Shown one piece after another: positions 50,385 through 59,621 of a stretch of 64,000 nucleotides of DNA. Under the pieces are notes generated by a model, which saw only the letters and a program-made list of their open reading frames with translations, had not been told where the DNA came from and searched no databases. Position 1 is the first letter of the stretch; every line of letters starts with the position of its first letter. The position numbers and the translations under genes were made by a program. Source of the stretch: JASHPR01 sp963815375 (GTDB taxonomy: Bacteria; Actinomycetota; Actinomycetes; Streptosporangiales; Streptosporangiaceae); NCBI GenBank assembly GCA_963815375.1, contig CAWFGX010000012.1:124001-188000 (forward strand), given 5' to 3'.

Positions 50385-52067
50385 ATGACCACCACAGTGC
50401 AGCTCCGCAGCGCGGTGCTCGACTCTGAGCACGTCGGCGACATCCGCGGTGCGCTGGGCACCATCCGGCTGGACGACACAGCATCCCGGCGCGGCCGCGG
50501 CGCTTACCTCAAGACGCTGCTGGCCGTCGTCGGCCCCGGCCTGATCGTGATGGTCGGTGACAACGACGCCGGCGCGTTCGCGACCTACGGCCAGGCTGGC
50601 CAGGACTACGGCACGAGGCTGCTGTGGACGCTGCTGCTCCTCGTGCCCGTGCTGTACGTGAACCAGGAGATGGTGCTGCGCCTCGGCGCGGTGACGGGGG
50701 TTGGGCACGCCCGGCTGATCCTGGAGCGCTTCGGCCGGTTCTGGGGAGCGTTCAGCGTCATCGACCTATTCATCCTTAATGCACTGACGATCATCACCGA
50801 GTTCATAGGGATCACTCTCGGTACCGGCTATCTCGGCCTGCCGAAGATCCCCTCGGTCATCCTCGCCGCTGGCATCGTGATCGCCGCGTCGTTCACAGGC
50901 AGCTTCCGCCGGTTCGAGCGGATAGCCATTGCTTTCTGCGCTGGCAGTTTGCTGCTGGTGCCGGTCTACATCCTGGCCCACCCGCACATCTCGGAGATGG
51001 CCCGCGGCTTCGCCGTGCCGCAGCTTCCCGGCGGCTCCGGCCAGCTTGCCACCGTGATGCTGCTCGTGATCGGGATCGTAGGCACCACGGTCGCGCCGTG
51101 GCAGCTGTTCTTCCAGCAGAGCTACGTCATCGACAAGCGGATCACGCCGCGCTTCATCCGCTACGAGAAGACCGACCTGCGGATCGGCATCGTAATCGTC
51201 CTGATCGGGGCCGCCGTCGTGATGGGCGCCACCGCGGCCGCGTTCGGGCACTCAGCCGCGGCCGGGCACTTCACCGACGCATCAGGGCTGGCCAGGGGCC
51301 TGCAGGCCTATGCGGGACATACGGCAGGGGCGCTGTTCGCAATCGCTCTGCTGGATGCGTCGATCATCGGCGCTTTCGCGGTGTCGCTGTCCACCGCCTA
51401 CGCCATCGGCGACGTGCTCGGGCTCCGGCACTCGCTGCACCGCGGGGTGCGGGGTGCCAAGGCCTTCTACGCGGTCTACGGCGGCATCGTCGCCGTGGCT
51501 GCCACAGTGGTACTCATCCCCGGGTCGCCCCTTGGCCTGCTGACCGAGGGAGTGCAGACCCTGGCCGGCGTGCTGCTGCCGTCGGCGACCGTGTTCCTGC
51601 TTCTGCTGTGCAACGACCGCGAGGTCCTCGGGCCATGGGTGAACGGCCGCAGGACCAACGCGTTCACCGCGACGGTCATCGCGGTCCTGGTCACGCTGTC
51701 GGTCGTGCTCACCGCCTCAATGCTGTTCCCCGGGATGACGGCGCGGGAGATCGTCGGCATCCTGGTCGGCTGCGGCGCGGCCGGGGCGATTGCAGCTGGC
51801 TACGCGCTGGCCCGGCGCCTCCGGGGGGTTCCAGTGGGTCGGTCCCTGGGGCTAACACTGCGGGGTGTCGCACCAGACAGCCGGCAAAGTGCCCCGGTTG
51901 CGAGCGGCCCTGACAAGGAGAACTGGCGGATGCCGCCGCTGGCACTGCTCCGCCGACCACAGATGTCGGCTGCCCGCAAGATAGGCATGTCCGCGCTGCG
52001 GCTGTACCTGCTGGTAGCGATGGCGCTGGTGATCGTCAAGATCGCCCAGCTCGCGCTGGCTCACTGA
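50385..52067 (+). CDS. NRAMP-related transporter, Mg2+-type (NRMT 1)
   Basis: 560 aa, about eleven helices. The NRAMP fold is clear, but the Mn/Fe-binding motifs are altered. TM1 has GDNDAGAFATYG (residues 58-69) in place of the D-P-G-N signature, and TM6 has TVAPWQLFFQQS (235-246) in place of the M-P-H motif whose Met prefers transition metals. This is the pattern of NRAMP-related Mg2+ transporters. A short cytosolic motif before TM1 (HVGDIRGALGTIRLDD) is shared with the second copy at 53-55 kb. The M-box upstream independently supports Mg2+ as substrate. Confidence 0.85.
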   Translation: MTTTVQLRSAVLDSEHVGDIRGALGTIRLDDTASRRGRGAYLKTLLAVVGPGLIVMVGDNDAGAFATYGQAGQDYGTRLLWTLLLLVPVLYVNQEMVLRLGAVTGVGHARLILERFGRFWGAFSVIDLFILNALTIITEFIGITLGTGYLGLPKIPSVILAAGIVIAASFTGSFRRFERIAIAFCAGSLLLVPVYILAHPHISEMARGFAVPQLPGGSGQLATVMLLVIGIVGTTVAPWQLFFQQSYVIDKRITPRFIRYEKTDLRIGIVIVLIGAAVVMGATAAAFGHSAAAGHFTDASGLARGLQAYAGHTAGALFAIALLDASIIGAFAVSLSTAYAIGDVLGLRHSLHRGVRGAKAFYAVYGGIVAVAATVVLIPGSPLGLLTEGVQTLAGVLLPSATVFLLLLCNDREVLGPWVNGRRTNAFTATVIAVLVTLSVVLTASMLFPGMTAREIVGILVGCGAAGAIAAGYALARRLRGVPVGRSLGLTLRGVAPDSRQSAPVASGPDKENWRMPPLALLRRPQMSAARKIGMSALRLYLLVAMALVIVKIAQLALAH

Positions 52068-52477
52068 GCGGCGGCGGACCAGAGACCTGCCTCACGCGGG
52101 CCAGTCGGGTCGGCGTGAGGCGCGGGCGTTCAGCTCACTGGACTTCATGTGCCCGGCTCGCCCACCACATGATCACGGACACTTACCCGCACATACCTTG
52201 ATCCGGGAAGTCCAGGTGCGCCCTGTGACGGCAGGATTCCGTGATCACGGCCTCCTGCCCCAAGCACAGATAGGCGCGGGCCGATTCCATCCTGGCGCCT
52301 GCTCCTGCTCAGCGGGCTCCCCGCTGCGAGGCGCCGCGCACCGGCGTCGTCCACCGGTCAGAACCGCGGAAAGTCAGTCACTCAGCAACCGCACAGTCAG
52401 GCTCAGCCTGGACACAACGGTTCCTCATCTCACGCGGCTAGCGTCATCCGGTGCCAACGGTGGCGGGGAGGATGTCC
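52068..52477. other. Intergenic region with a 30-bp inverted repeat at 52230-52259
   Basis: No gene seen. GGCAGGA-TT-CCGTGATCACGG-CC-TCCTGCC is an almost perfect palindrome with a 12-bp perfect core; the half sequence GATCACGG also occurs at 52171-52178. It may be an operator for the small membrane genes downstream or a terminator for the transporter. Confidence 0.5.
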
Positions 52478-52657
52478 ATGGCTGAGCCACGTAGCCGCGC
52501 TCCGGAATCGGGCAGGCTCACTCTGACGGTGCTGCCGCGCGCGGCGAGGATCATGCTCGGCGTCCTCGGCTGCGTGCTGGTCGTCATCGCCGCGCTAGAG
52601 CTGACAGTCACCGGCGCCTACATCGGCCGCGAGGGTCACTCGGCGTCCGGCGGGTAA
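52478..52657 (+). CDS. Small single-pass membrane protein
   Basis: 59 aa; GGGGAGG is 6 bp upstream. Basic N-terminus, then one helix (IMLGVLGCVLVVIAALELTV) and a short exported tail. Its stop is directly followed by the GTG of the next gene, so the two are probably translated together. Family not recognised. Confidence 0.6.
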   Translation: MAEPRSRAPESGRLTLTVLPRAARIMLGVLGCVLVVIAALELTVTGAYIGREGHSASGG

Positions 52658-53020
52658 GTGGTCGTCTCGTTTGCCTTCGCGGTGCTGGTCCTGCTCGGGG
52701 CCTGCCTGCTGTTCTTCGTAGTGCTCGGCTACCGGGCGTGGCTGGAGGGCGCGACGCTCGTCGTGCGCGGCCTGTTCAGCACCCGGCGCCGCGATCTTTC
52801 CGCCGTCCCGGTTAGCCTCAGCGGATCGCTCGGCGCGCCATCCCTGATTGCCCGCGATGGCGTCACTGGCCAGCCAGCGCGCCTGTCACTCCGCCCGCTG
52901 ACAGCGCCGGAACTGGCCGCGCTGGCCGACGCGATCACGGCAGGCGGCGGGCAGGATCCAGATGGCTGGCAGGTGGCCGCTGCGCTGCGGCAGAGAGCAG
53001 CACCTGGCCTGCAGCGGTAG
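52658..53020 (+). CDS. Small membrane protein with PH-like domain
   Basis: 120 aa from a GTG adjoining the previous TAA. One helix (FAFAVLVLLGACLLFFVVLG), then LEGATLVVRGLFSTRRRDLS and later GQPARLSLRPLTAPELAALA DAI, resembling the PH-like DUF found in actinomycete membrane proteins. Function unknown; coupled to the preceding small protein. Confidence 0.6.
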   Translation: MVVSFAFAVLVLLGACLLFFVVLGYRAWLEGATLVVRGLFSTRRRDLSAVPVSLSGSLGAPSLIARDGVTGQPARLSLRPLTAPELAALADAITAGGGQDPDGWQVAAALRQRAAPGLQR

Positions 53021-53152
53021 CGGGGGCCGGGTAGTTACGATGCATCAGGTGAGCGTCGGCCAGGCCCGGCGGAACGAGCAGAGGGCCGCCGCGTCCGCCA
53101 ACTCGACCATGATGATCATCAACGCGGGCGGGTAGCCCTCGCGACACAAGGT

Positions 53153-55330
53153 TCAGTGGCCGGTGCCGAGCTGTACCGCCTTGACGATCAGCAGCAGCAC
53201 CGAGACCACCAGGTACGCGCGCAGCGCCAGCATCGCCAGCTTCGTCCCGGTGGTCCACTGGACCGGTTTGAGCAGCGCCAGCGGCGGCATCCGCCAGTTC
53301 AGGCGCTCGGCCGGAGACATGGTGCGGCGCGGATGCGGGAGCACCGGGGGACGGCGCGTTCGGGTGGCTCTCAGCCACCCGAACGCGACTATTGCCGCGA
53401 CGGCCATGCCGGCTAGCAGGCAGAGTGCGGTGAGGCCCGCGTTCAGTTTGCTGAAAAGGGTGGTGATCACCAGGGTGCCGGACAGCACGAGCAGCAGGCT
53501 GACGATCACCCCGGCGAGGATGTTCAGCCAGCGCTCATTCATCCAGGGGCCGAGCACCTCGGGGTCGTTGCACAGCAGCAGCAGGAACACGCTGGCGCTG
53601 GGCAGCAGCACCCCGGCCAGGGCCTGCACTGCGGTGGTCAGAAGCCCCAGCGGCGCCCCGGGGATGAGCACGATGCCCGCTGCCACCAAGATCATCGCGG
53701 CGTACGTGGCGTAGAAGGTCTTTGCCTCCCGGAAGCTGCGGTGCAGCGAGTGCTTGAGGTTGAACACGTCGCCGAAGGCATAGCTGGTGGCGAGGGTGAC
53801 CGCTGCCGCACCGAGAATGCTGGCGTCCAGCAGCACGATCGCGAACAGCGCGCCGAGCACGTGGTTCTTGTCGCCGAGTGCGTTAGCGACGCCGAGCGCG
53901 TCGGTGAAGTGGCCCACGAGCTTGGTTCCGCGCACCGCGTAGACCGCCACGACCACCACGGCCGCGGCGCCGCCGACGACGACTAGCGAGCCGAGCGAAG
54001 TGTCTGCCCGCTCGTAGCTGATGAAGCGAGGCGTAATCCGCTTGTCGATGACATTGGACTGCTGGAAGAACAGCTGCCACGGGGCGACCGTCGTGCCAAC
54101 GATCGCGATCACCAGCAGCACCGCTGTCGAGCTCACCCCGCCCTGGATGCCGGGCACGACCATGTGGTAAAAGATCGGGCCGTAGTGGGGCCCGGACAGG
54201 AAAGCCAGTGGCACCAGGAGCAGGCTGACGATGATGAACAGGAACATCGCGCGTTCCCAGCGCCGAAAGCTGCCGCTTGTGGTGATGAGGACCAGCAGCA
54301 GGCCGGCTATGGGCACGGAGATGTAGGGAGTGACGCCGAAGTAGCTCAGGGCCAGCGATACGCCGATGAACTCGGTGACGATCGTCAGGAAGTTGAGGAT
54401 GAACAGGTCGCCGACGCTGAACCAGCCCCAGAACCTGCCGAACCGCTCGTTGATCAGCCGGGCGTGGCCGACGCCGGTCACCGCGCCGAGCCGGACCACC
54501 ATCTCCTGGTTCACGATCAGCACCGGGATCAGCAGCAGCAGCACCCACAGCAGGCTGTAGCCGTAGTCCTGGCCGGCCTGCGCGTAGGTCGACACCCCGC
54601 CGGCGTCGTTGTCGCCGACCATCACGATCAGCCCGGGGCCGATGATCGCGAGGAACGTGATCAGCTTGCGGCGCCATCCGCCGCGCTGCTCCTCGCCGAC
54701 CCGGATCCGGCCGAACGCGCCCTCGATGTCACCCAGGTGCGCATCGTCAAGCACGGCGCTCGGCTGTGCCAGCGCGGTCGGCGCGGCGCGGCCCAGCGAG
54801 GCGCTGCGGCGCGCGTCGGTGCGGCCGGGCGCCGAGGTGCGGCCGGGCGCCCCGGCCCGGCCGGGCGCCGAAGTCCGGCCCGGTGAGCGCGAGCCACCCG
54901 GAGCCTGGCCTCCCCGGGAGCTGGGGCCGCCAGGGGCCGGCGAGTTGCCGGAGCCCTGCGCATCCTGGGAGCCCTGCTCATCCCGGGAGCCCTGCGGCCC
55001 TCCGGCGCCCTGGGCGCGATCAGGGCCCCGCGCGTCCCCGGAATCCTGCGCACCGCCCGAGCCCCGCGCACCCCCGGCGCCCTGCGCACCGCCGGAGCCC
55101 TGCGCATCCCGGGAGCCCTTGGCGTCCCCGGAATCCTGCGCACCGCCCGAGCCCCGTGCACCCCCGGCGCCCTGCGCTCCGTGGGCGCCCTGCGAATCCC
55201 CAGAGCCCTGGGCGCTGCCGGAGCCCTGGACGCCGTCTGGCGGGCCAGGCGAAGCAGGCGGATCAGGCGCGGCCGACTGGCCGGACCCGGCCGCCACATT
55301 CCGGCCGGGAGCGTCGCCGGGGTCGCTCAC
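53153..55330 (-). CDS. NRAMP-related transporter, Mg2+-type (NRMT 2), with long disordered N-terminus
   Basis: 725 aa. The first 190 residues are a Gly/Ser/Gln/Pro repeat region. Then come the shared cytosolic motif HLGDIEGAFGRIRVGE and the transporter. TM1 has VGDNDAGGVSTYAQ and TM6 TVAPWQLFFQQSNVIDKR, the same Mg2+-type changes as in the M-box-linked copy. The GTG start overlaps the stop of the MgtE-like sensor gene (GTGA), so the two proteins are made together. No riboswitch was seen for this operon. An intragenic perfect hairpin lies at 53355-53387. Confidence 0.85.
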   Translation of the reverse strand: MSDPGDAPGRNVAAGSGQSAAPDPPASPGPPDGVQGSGSAQGSGDSQGAHGAQGAGGARGSGGAQDSGDAKGSRDAQGSGGAQGAGGARGSGGAQDSGDARGPDRAQGAGGPQGSRDEQGSQDAQGSGNSPAPGGPSSRGGQAPGGSRSPGRTSAPGRAGAPGRTSAPGRTDARRSASLGRAAPTALAQPSAVLDDAHLGDIEGAFGRIRVGEEQRGGWRRKLITFLAIIGPGLIVMVGDNDAGGVSTYAQAGQDYGYSLLWVLLLLIPVLIVNQEMVVRLGAVTGVGHARLINERFGRFWGWFSVGDLFILNFLTIVTEFIGVSLALSYFGVTPYISVPIAGLLLVLITTSGSFRRWERAMFLFIIVSLLLVPLAFLSGPHYGPIFYHMVVPGIQGGVSSTAVLLVIAIVGTTVAPWQLFFQQSNVIDKRITPRFISYERADTSLGSLVVVGGAAAVVVVAVYAVRGTKLVGHFTDALGVANALGDKNHVLGALFAIVLLDASILGAAAVTLATSYAFGDVFNLKHSLHRSFREAKTFYATYAAMILVAAGIVLIPGAPLGLLTTAVQALAGVLLPSASVFLLLLCNDPEVLGPWMNERWLNILAGVIVSLLLVLSGTLVITTLFSKLNAGLTALCLLAGMAVAAIVAFGWLRATRTRRPPVLPHPRRTMSPAERLNWRMPPLALLKPVQWTTGTKLAMLALRAYLVVSVLLLIVKAVQLGTGH
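53355..53387. repeat. Perfect 15-bp inverted repeat inside the NRMT 2 coding region
   Basis: CGCGTTCGGGTGGCT (53355-53369), a 3-nt loop, and AGCCACCCGAACGCG (53373-53387). It encodes AFGWLRATRTR after the last part of the transporter core. No mismatch in 15 bp. Confidence 0.8.
55033..55180. repeat. 90-bp tandem coding repeat in the NRMT 2 N-terminus
   Basis: The 58-bp block at 55033-55090 recurs at 55123-55180 with very few changes, giving a 30-residue protein period (GAQGAGGARGSGGAQDSGDA). Expansion by slippage is likely. Confidence 0.75.
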
Positions 55331-56634
55331 CCGTGGTTCCCGCGGTGCGCGTCGGGCGGCTGCGCCGCCTCGCGGCGCCGCCAGTCATCGGGCAGCGTGA
55401 CTTCGAGCACGTCATCGACCGTGATCACGCCGATCATGTACCGCTGCTCGTCCACGACCGGGATCGTGATCAGGTTGTAGTCGCTCATCAGCACGGCCAC
55501 GTCCACCACGTCAGTGTCGGCGCCCACCCGCACCGGGTCGCTGTCGTAGATCCCCATGATCGGCGATTCCGGATCTGCCTGCAGCAGCGACACCAGCCGG
55601 ACGACGCCGCACAGCCGGCCTTCCTCGTCGGTCGCGTGCACGCTTGTCAGGGCCTCTGGCTGCAGGCTGGTGGAACGGGCGACCGCGTCGATCGCGTCAC
55701 GGACCCGGGCGTCGCAGCTGACCGTGAGGAAGTCGACTCCCATGAGGCCGCCCGCACTGGTGGGGTTGAAGCCCATCAGCGTCAGCACCTTGGTGCGCTG
55801 ACCCACCGGAAGCAGGTCGAGCACCGGCTGGCGACGCCGCTGCGGCAGCTCGGCGATCGCGTCGGCGGCGTCGTCGGCGCGCATCCGCGACAGCACCTCG
55901 GCGATCTCGGTATCGGAACGCTCGGCGAGCAGCCGGGTTGCCCGGTCCTCATCGAGCTCCTCGAAGACGTCGGCTTCCAGTTCCGGATCGGCGTGCACCT
56001 GGCCGAGGATCTCCGTTTCCTCGTCCTTGGACGCATCCTCGAGCAAGTCGGCGATCTGGGCAGGCTTCAGCCTGCGGATCCTGGCGAAGGGGCCGCGCAG
56101 CAGCGCGCTGCCGCTGTGCCCGATCAGCGGCTCGAACATCGCCCAGTCGCGGAACGGATGGAAGCTCTGGTCCTCGTGCCGGGAACCGAGGAGCCACCGT
56201 GAACGGCGGTGCGTGTCCACCCCCGCCAGCAGCCATCGCCCGTCCTGCTGCTCGAGCTCCAGGTCGCCTGCCTTGATCAGGTGGGCGCTCTGCACGTCAA
56301 TCAGCCTGTGGCCGAGCACGTCGGCGCGCAGCAGCACCTCGCCCTCGCGCCGCTCGAACGAGCGCAGGTCGAGCTTTGCGCTGGTCAGCCTGACCGACTC
56401 GCCGTCGAAGGATGCGACCTTCTCGATGGGCACGTACACATCGCGGCCGCCGACAGTCGCGACCAGCCCGGTCACCACCGGGTGGTCGGCACCGCGGAGC
56501 TCCACGATGACGTCGGACAGCCGGCCTATCGTCTCGCCTCCCCGGTCCGTCAGCGGCTTCCGCAGCAGTTCCGAGAGATGCAGTGTCCGGGCTGGCTCGG
56601 TCTGCGGTGCCGGTGCGGCCGGTGTCGTCGTCAT
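55327..56634 (-). CDS. MgtE-like cytosolic sensor protein without pore (PRC-barrel, MgtE-N, two CBS)
   Basis: 435 aa; GGGAG is 8 bp before the ATG. A PRC-barrel-like beta domain (RGGETIGRLSDVIVELRGAD) is followed by an MgtE-N superhelix (LKPAQIADLLEDASKDEETE, LDEDRATRLLAERSDTEIAE) and two CBS domains (VDFLTVSCDARVRDAIDAVA; DSDPVRVGADTDVVDVAVLM). The protein ends soon after the second CBS (VTLPDDWRRREA), with none of the five membrane helices of MgtE. In MgtE these domains sense cytosolic Mg2+ and close the pore. Coupled to NRMT 2, the protein probably controls that transporter. Confidence 0.85.
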   Translation of the reverse strand: MTTTPAAPAPQTEPARTLHLSELLRKPLTDRGGETIGRLSDVIVELRGADHPVVTGLVATVGGRDVYVPIEKVASFDGESVRLTSAKLDLRSFERREGEVLLRADVLGHRLIDVQSAHLIKAGDLELEQQDGRWLLAGVDTHRRSRWLLGSRHEDQSFHPFRDWAMFEPLIGHSGSALLRGPFARIRRLKPAQIADLLEDASKDEETEILGQVHADPELEADVFEELDEDRATRLLAERSDTEIAEVLSRMRADDAADAIAELPQRRRQPVLDLLPVGQRTKVLTLMGFNPTSAGGLMGVDFLTVSCDARVRDAIDAVARSTSLQPEALTSVHATDEEGRLCGVVRLVSLLQADPESPIMGIYDSDPVRVGADTDVVDVAVLMSDYNLITIPVVDEQRYMIGVITVDDVLEVTLPDDWRRREAAQPPDAHRGNHG

Positions 56635-56918
56635 GAGCGTGTCTCCCTGATCAGGCCAGCCTGGTGTACTTCTACCCGCGATCACCATGCCACGCCTGAT
56701 AAGTCCGCGGGATTTGGCCTCCAGAAGCCGTCCCCGCAGCCCCGTCCGGCACCCCAGCCGTGCCCCGCAGTCTCGCCGTCCACCATGAACAGGCGGTTAA
56801 CCTGGGGAGTCAGTACCGCAGCACCCGGCCCACGGCAGTGCCTGGCTCTTGCGGCAGGCCGCAGCGATGGTATGAAGGCCACGTCAGCGGTGTAAGGGAA
56901 ATCGGAGGACACGGCGGC
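56635..56918. other. Intergenic region between divergent sensor and permease genes
   Basis: 284 bp; no gene and no M-box-like RNA were recognised on either strand. Promoters for both directions must be here. Confidence 0.4.
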
Positions 56919-59607
56919 GTGGCCATGCGGAAGGCAACAGGTCTTCTCAGCGGGCAGTCCGATATGGCCGAGGGCCTCGGGTACGTGCTCAAGAGGCGGC
57001 TGCTTGGCCGCCCGCTGATTAACGAGCAGCTCGGCGAGCAGCGGCTGTCCAAGCCCATTGCGCTCGGGGTGCTGGCACCCGACGGGATCTCCTCCTCGGC
57101 CTACGGCACCGAGGAGATCCTGATCGAGCTGCTCCGGGGCGGACTGGCCGTCACCGCGTTCACGCTCATCCTGCCGCTGACCGGCGTTGTGCTCTTCGTC
57201 ATGGCCCTGGTGGTGCTGTCGTACCGCGAGGTGGTGACGGTCTATACCAGGGCCGGCGGGTCGTACGTTGTCGCACGGGAAAACTTCGGGCGCAAGTGGG
57301 CGCAAATCGCCGCGGTCGCCCTGCTCATCGACTATGTCGTCACGGTTGCCGTGCAGGTAGCCGCCGGCACAGCCGCCGTTGCCTCCGCCGTCCCCGCCAT
57401 CAACCACGCGACGCTGATCACCGTGATCTCGGTCGGCATCGTCCTCCTCATGTGCTACGGCAACCTCCGCGGCATCCGCGAGGCCGGCCGCGCGTTCGCA
57501 GTGCCCACCTACCTGTTCGCCGGGTCAGTGATCGCCATGATCATCACCGGCCTGATCCGGGAGGCGAGCGGCACGCTGCCGCGATACCCCTACCCGCGCC
57601 TTGGCCAGATCACTGCGCACTCATCCACCAGCGGCCTGATCGCATTCGGGCATGGTGTTCGTGCTGCTGCGGGCGTTCGCCAACGGCGGCTCCTCGCTGA
57701 CCGGCATCGAGGCAGTATCGAACGCTGTCAGCGCGTTCCGCCCGCCGGAGGGCATAAACGCCCGGCGGGTGCTGATGATGGAGGGCCTGATCCTTGGCTC
57801 GCTCGTGGCGGGGATCTCGTGGCTGGCCCACGCCACCCACGCCGCGCCGTTCGTGGGCGGCGTCCCGACGGTCATCTCGCAGGAGACGAGGATCGTCTTC
57901 GGCTACTCCGTCATCGGCCACGCGCTGTACATCTTCGTCCAGGCCGCCACCGCGCTGATCCTCTACACCGGAGGCAACACCAGCTTTAACGGCTTCCCGT
58001 TCCTGGCCAGCTTCGTCGCCGAGGACTCGTTCCTGCCGCGCTGGCTGACCAAGCGCGGCCACCGGCTGGTGTTCTCCAACGGCATCGTCGTGCTCGCCGT
58101 GCTGTCCTGCGCGCTGCTTGCCGTCGTCGGCGCGAACGTCAACAACCTGGTGCCGTTCTACGCCATCGGGGTGTTCACCGCGTTCACCATGGCCGGTTTC
58201 GGCATGGCCAAGTATCACCACAGGACCAGGGAGCCAGGCTGGCGGCGCCGTCTGGTGATCAACTTCTCAGCCGGCGTGACGTCCGCGGTCGTTGTGCTGA
58301 TCTTCGTGGTGGTTAAGTTCACCGAGGGCGCGTGGCTGGTTGTGATCCTCTTCGCGGCTGGTGTCCCGGCCCTCATCCGGCTCAACCGGGAGTACCAGAT
58401 GGAGGCCGGCGTCCTGGAACGGATCGGCACCCGGGCCAGGCCGCCCGATCCGCCGACGTACGCCCGGCGCACGGTCTTCGTCTTCGTAGACGCGTTTGAC
58501 CTGGCTACCGTCGCCGCGCTGCGGTACGCGCGCAGCCTCCGGCCCACCACCCTGCACGCGGTTCACTTCGTGATCGACAACGTCCAGGCGGAGACCTTGC
58601 GGCAGGACTGGGTGCGCGCCAACACCGGCGTCGTGCTGGATTTCGTCGACTGCGCTGACCGGCGGGTGGTCAGGGCGGCAGCCGAGCTGGTCAGCGCTGA
58701 GGCCGCGCTTCCCGGGGTCGGCGTGACCGCGATCCTGCCCCGCCGCAGTTACTCCCCGGTGCTCGGCAGGCTGCTGCATGACCACACCGCTGACAAGATC
58801 GCCGTCGCTGTGAGCCGGATACCGCACGCAGCCGCCACCATCGTGCCGTTTGACGTGCGCGGCCGGCTCCAGGAGATCTACGGCCGCCGCGGCGCGAAAC
58901 GCGGCCGCCTGGCCGCTGCCCAGCGCGCCTGGCAGGCTGGCGAAGGCGAGAGCGCCCCCGCCGCCCAGCCCGTCGAGCCAGCCAAGCCCGCCGCGGTCGG
59001 GTCGCCCGAAGGGAAACGCGAGCCGGATTCCGGGCGGCCAGTCGGCGCGGCAGCTGCCAGTAATGCCGGCGGCGCTCGCGACCCAGCCGCCGCTAGCAAC
59101 GACATATCCAGCGAGGCGCAGGATGACGCGGCGCACATGGGGGAGAGCGAAGCCGCCGTGGCCGACGCGGTCGCCGACGACAACCGGGAGCGCGGCGAGA
59201 GCCAGTACGACCGGCCGGCCCCGCCAGCCGGCGTCCGGCCCATGGGGTCGCTGACCGGACCCGGCCGGGCCACGGTCGAGGGGCGGGTCTACGCGGTCGA
59301 GATCCGCCCGGTCGAGCAGAACACGGTCCTCGCGGCCGAGGTGGCCGACTCGACCGGCCAGCTGACTGCCCTGTTCTACGGCCGGTCGCACATCCCCGGC
59401 CTGGAGTGCGGGAGCCGGGTGAGGTTCCGGGGCCAGGTCGGCATCCGGCCTGACGGGCCGGTCATGATCAATCCTGCCTATGAGCTGGTCGCGCCGGGCA
59501 CGGCGGTGGCCGGACCGGACAGCCCGCCGGACGGCGGCGAGCAGGAGCCGCAGGCAGGCGACGGGCCGCCGCGCCGCCCCGGGCCGCGCCGCCGCAAGGG
59601 CAGTTGA
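56919..59607 (+). pseudogene. APC-family permease with C-terminal nucleic-acid-binding-like (OB) domain, one frameshift
   Basis: The start (GTG; ATG two codons later) follows GGAGGAC. The first part reads to about 57648 (KPIALGVLAPDGISSSAYGT, YTRAGGSYVVARENFG); the frame then shifts at CGGGCATGG, where one G fewer restores the protein (FG / MVFVLLRAFANGGSSLTGIE). The second part completes twelve helices, a cytosolic domain (RTVFVFVDAFDLATVAALRY), a Glu/Ala-rich linker and an OB-like end (LTALFYGRSHIPGLECGSRV). Total about 895 aa. The family is a large amino-acid/cation APC permease group. An intact gene with one sequence error is likely. Confidence 0.75.
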
Positions 59608-59621
59608 CGGGCGGCTCGGCC

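Noticed and set aside
56635..56918. Second M-box upstream of the MgtE-like sensor and NRMT 2 operon
   Set aside because: The conserved M-box blocks are absent in the minus-strand leader.
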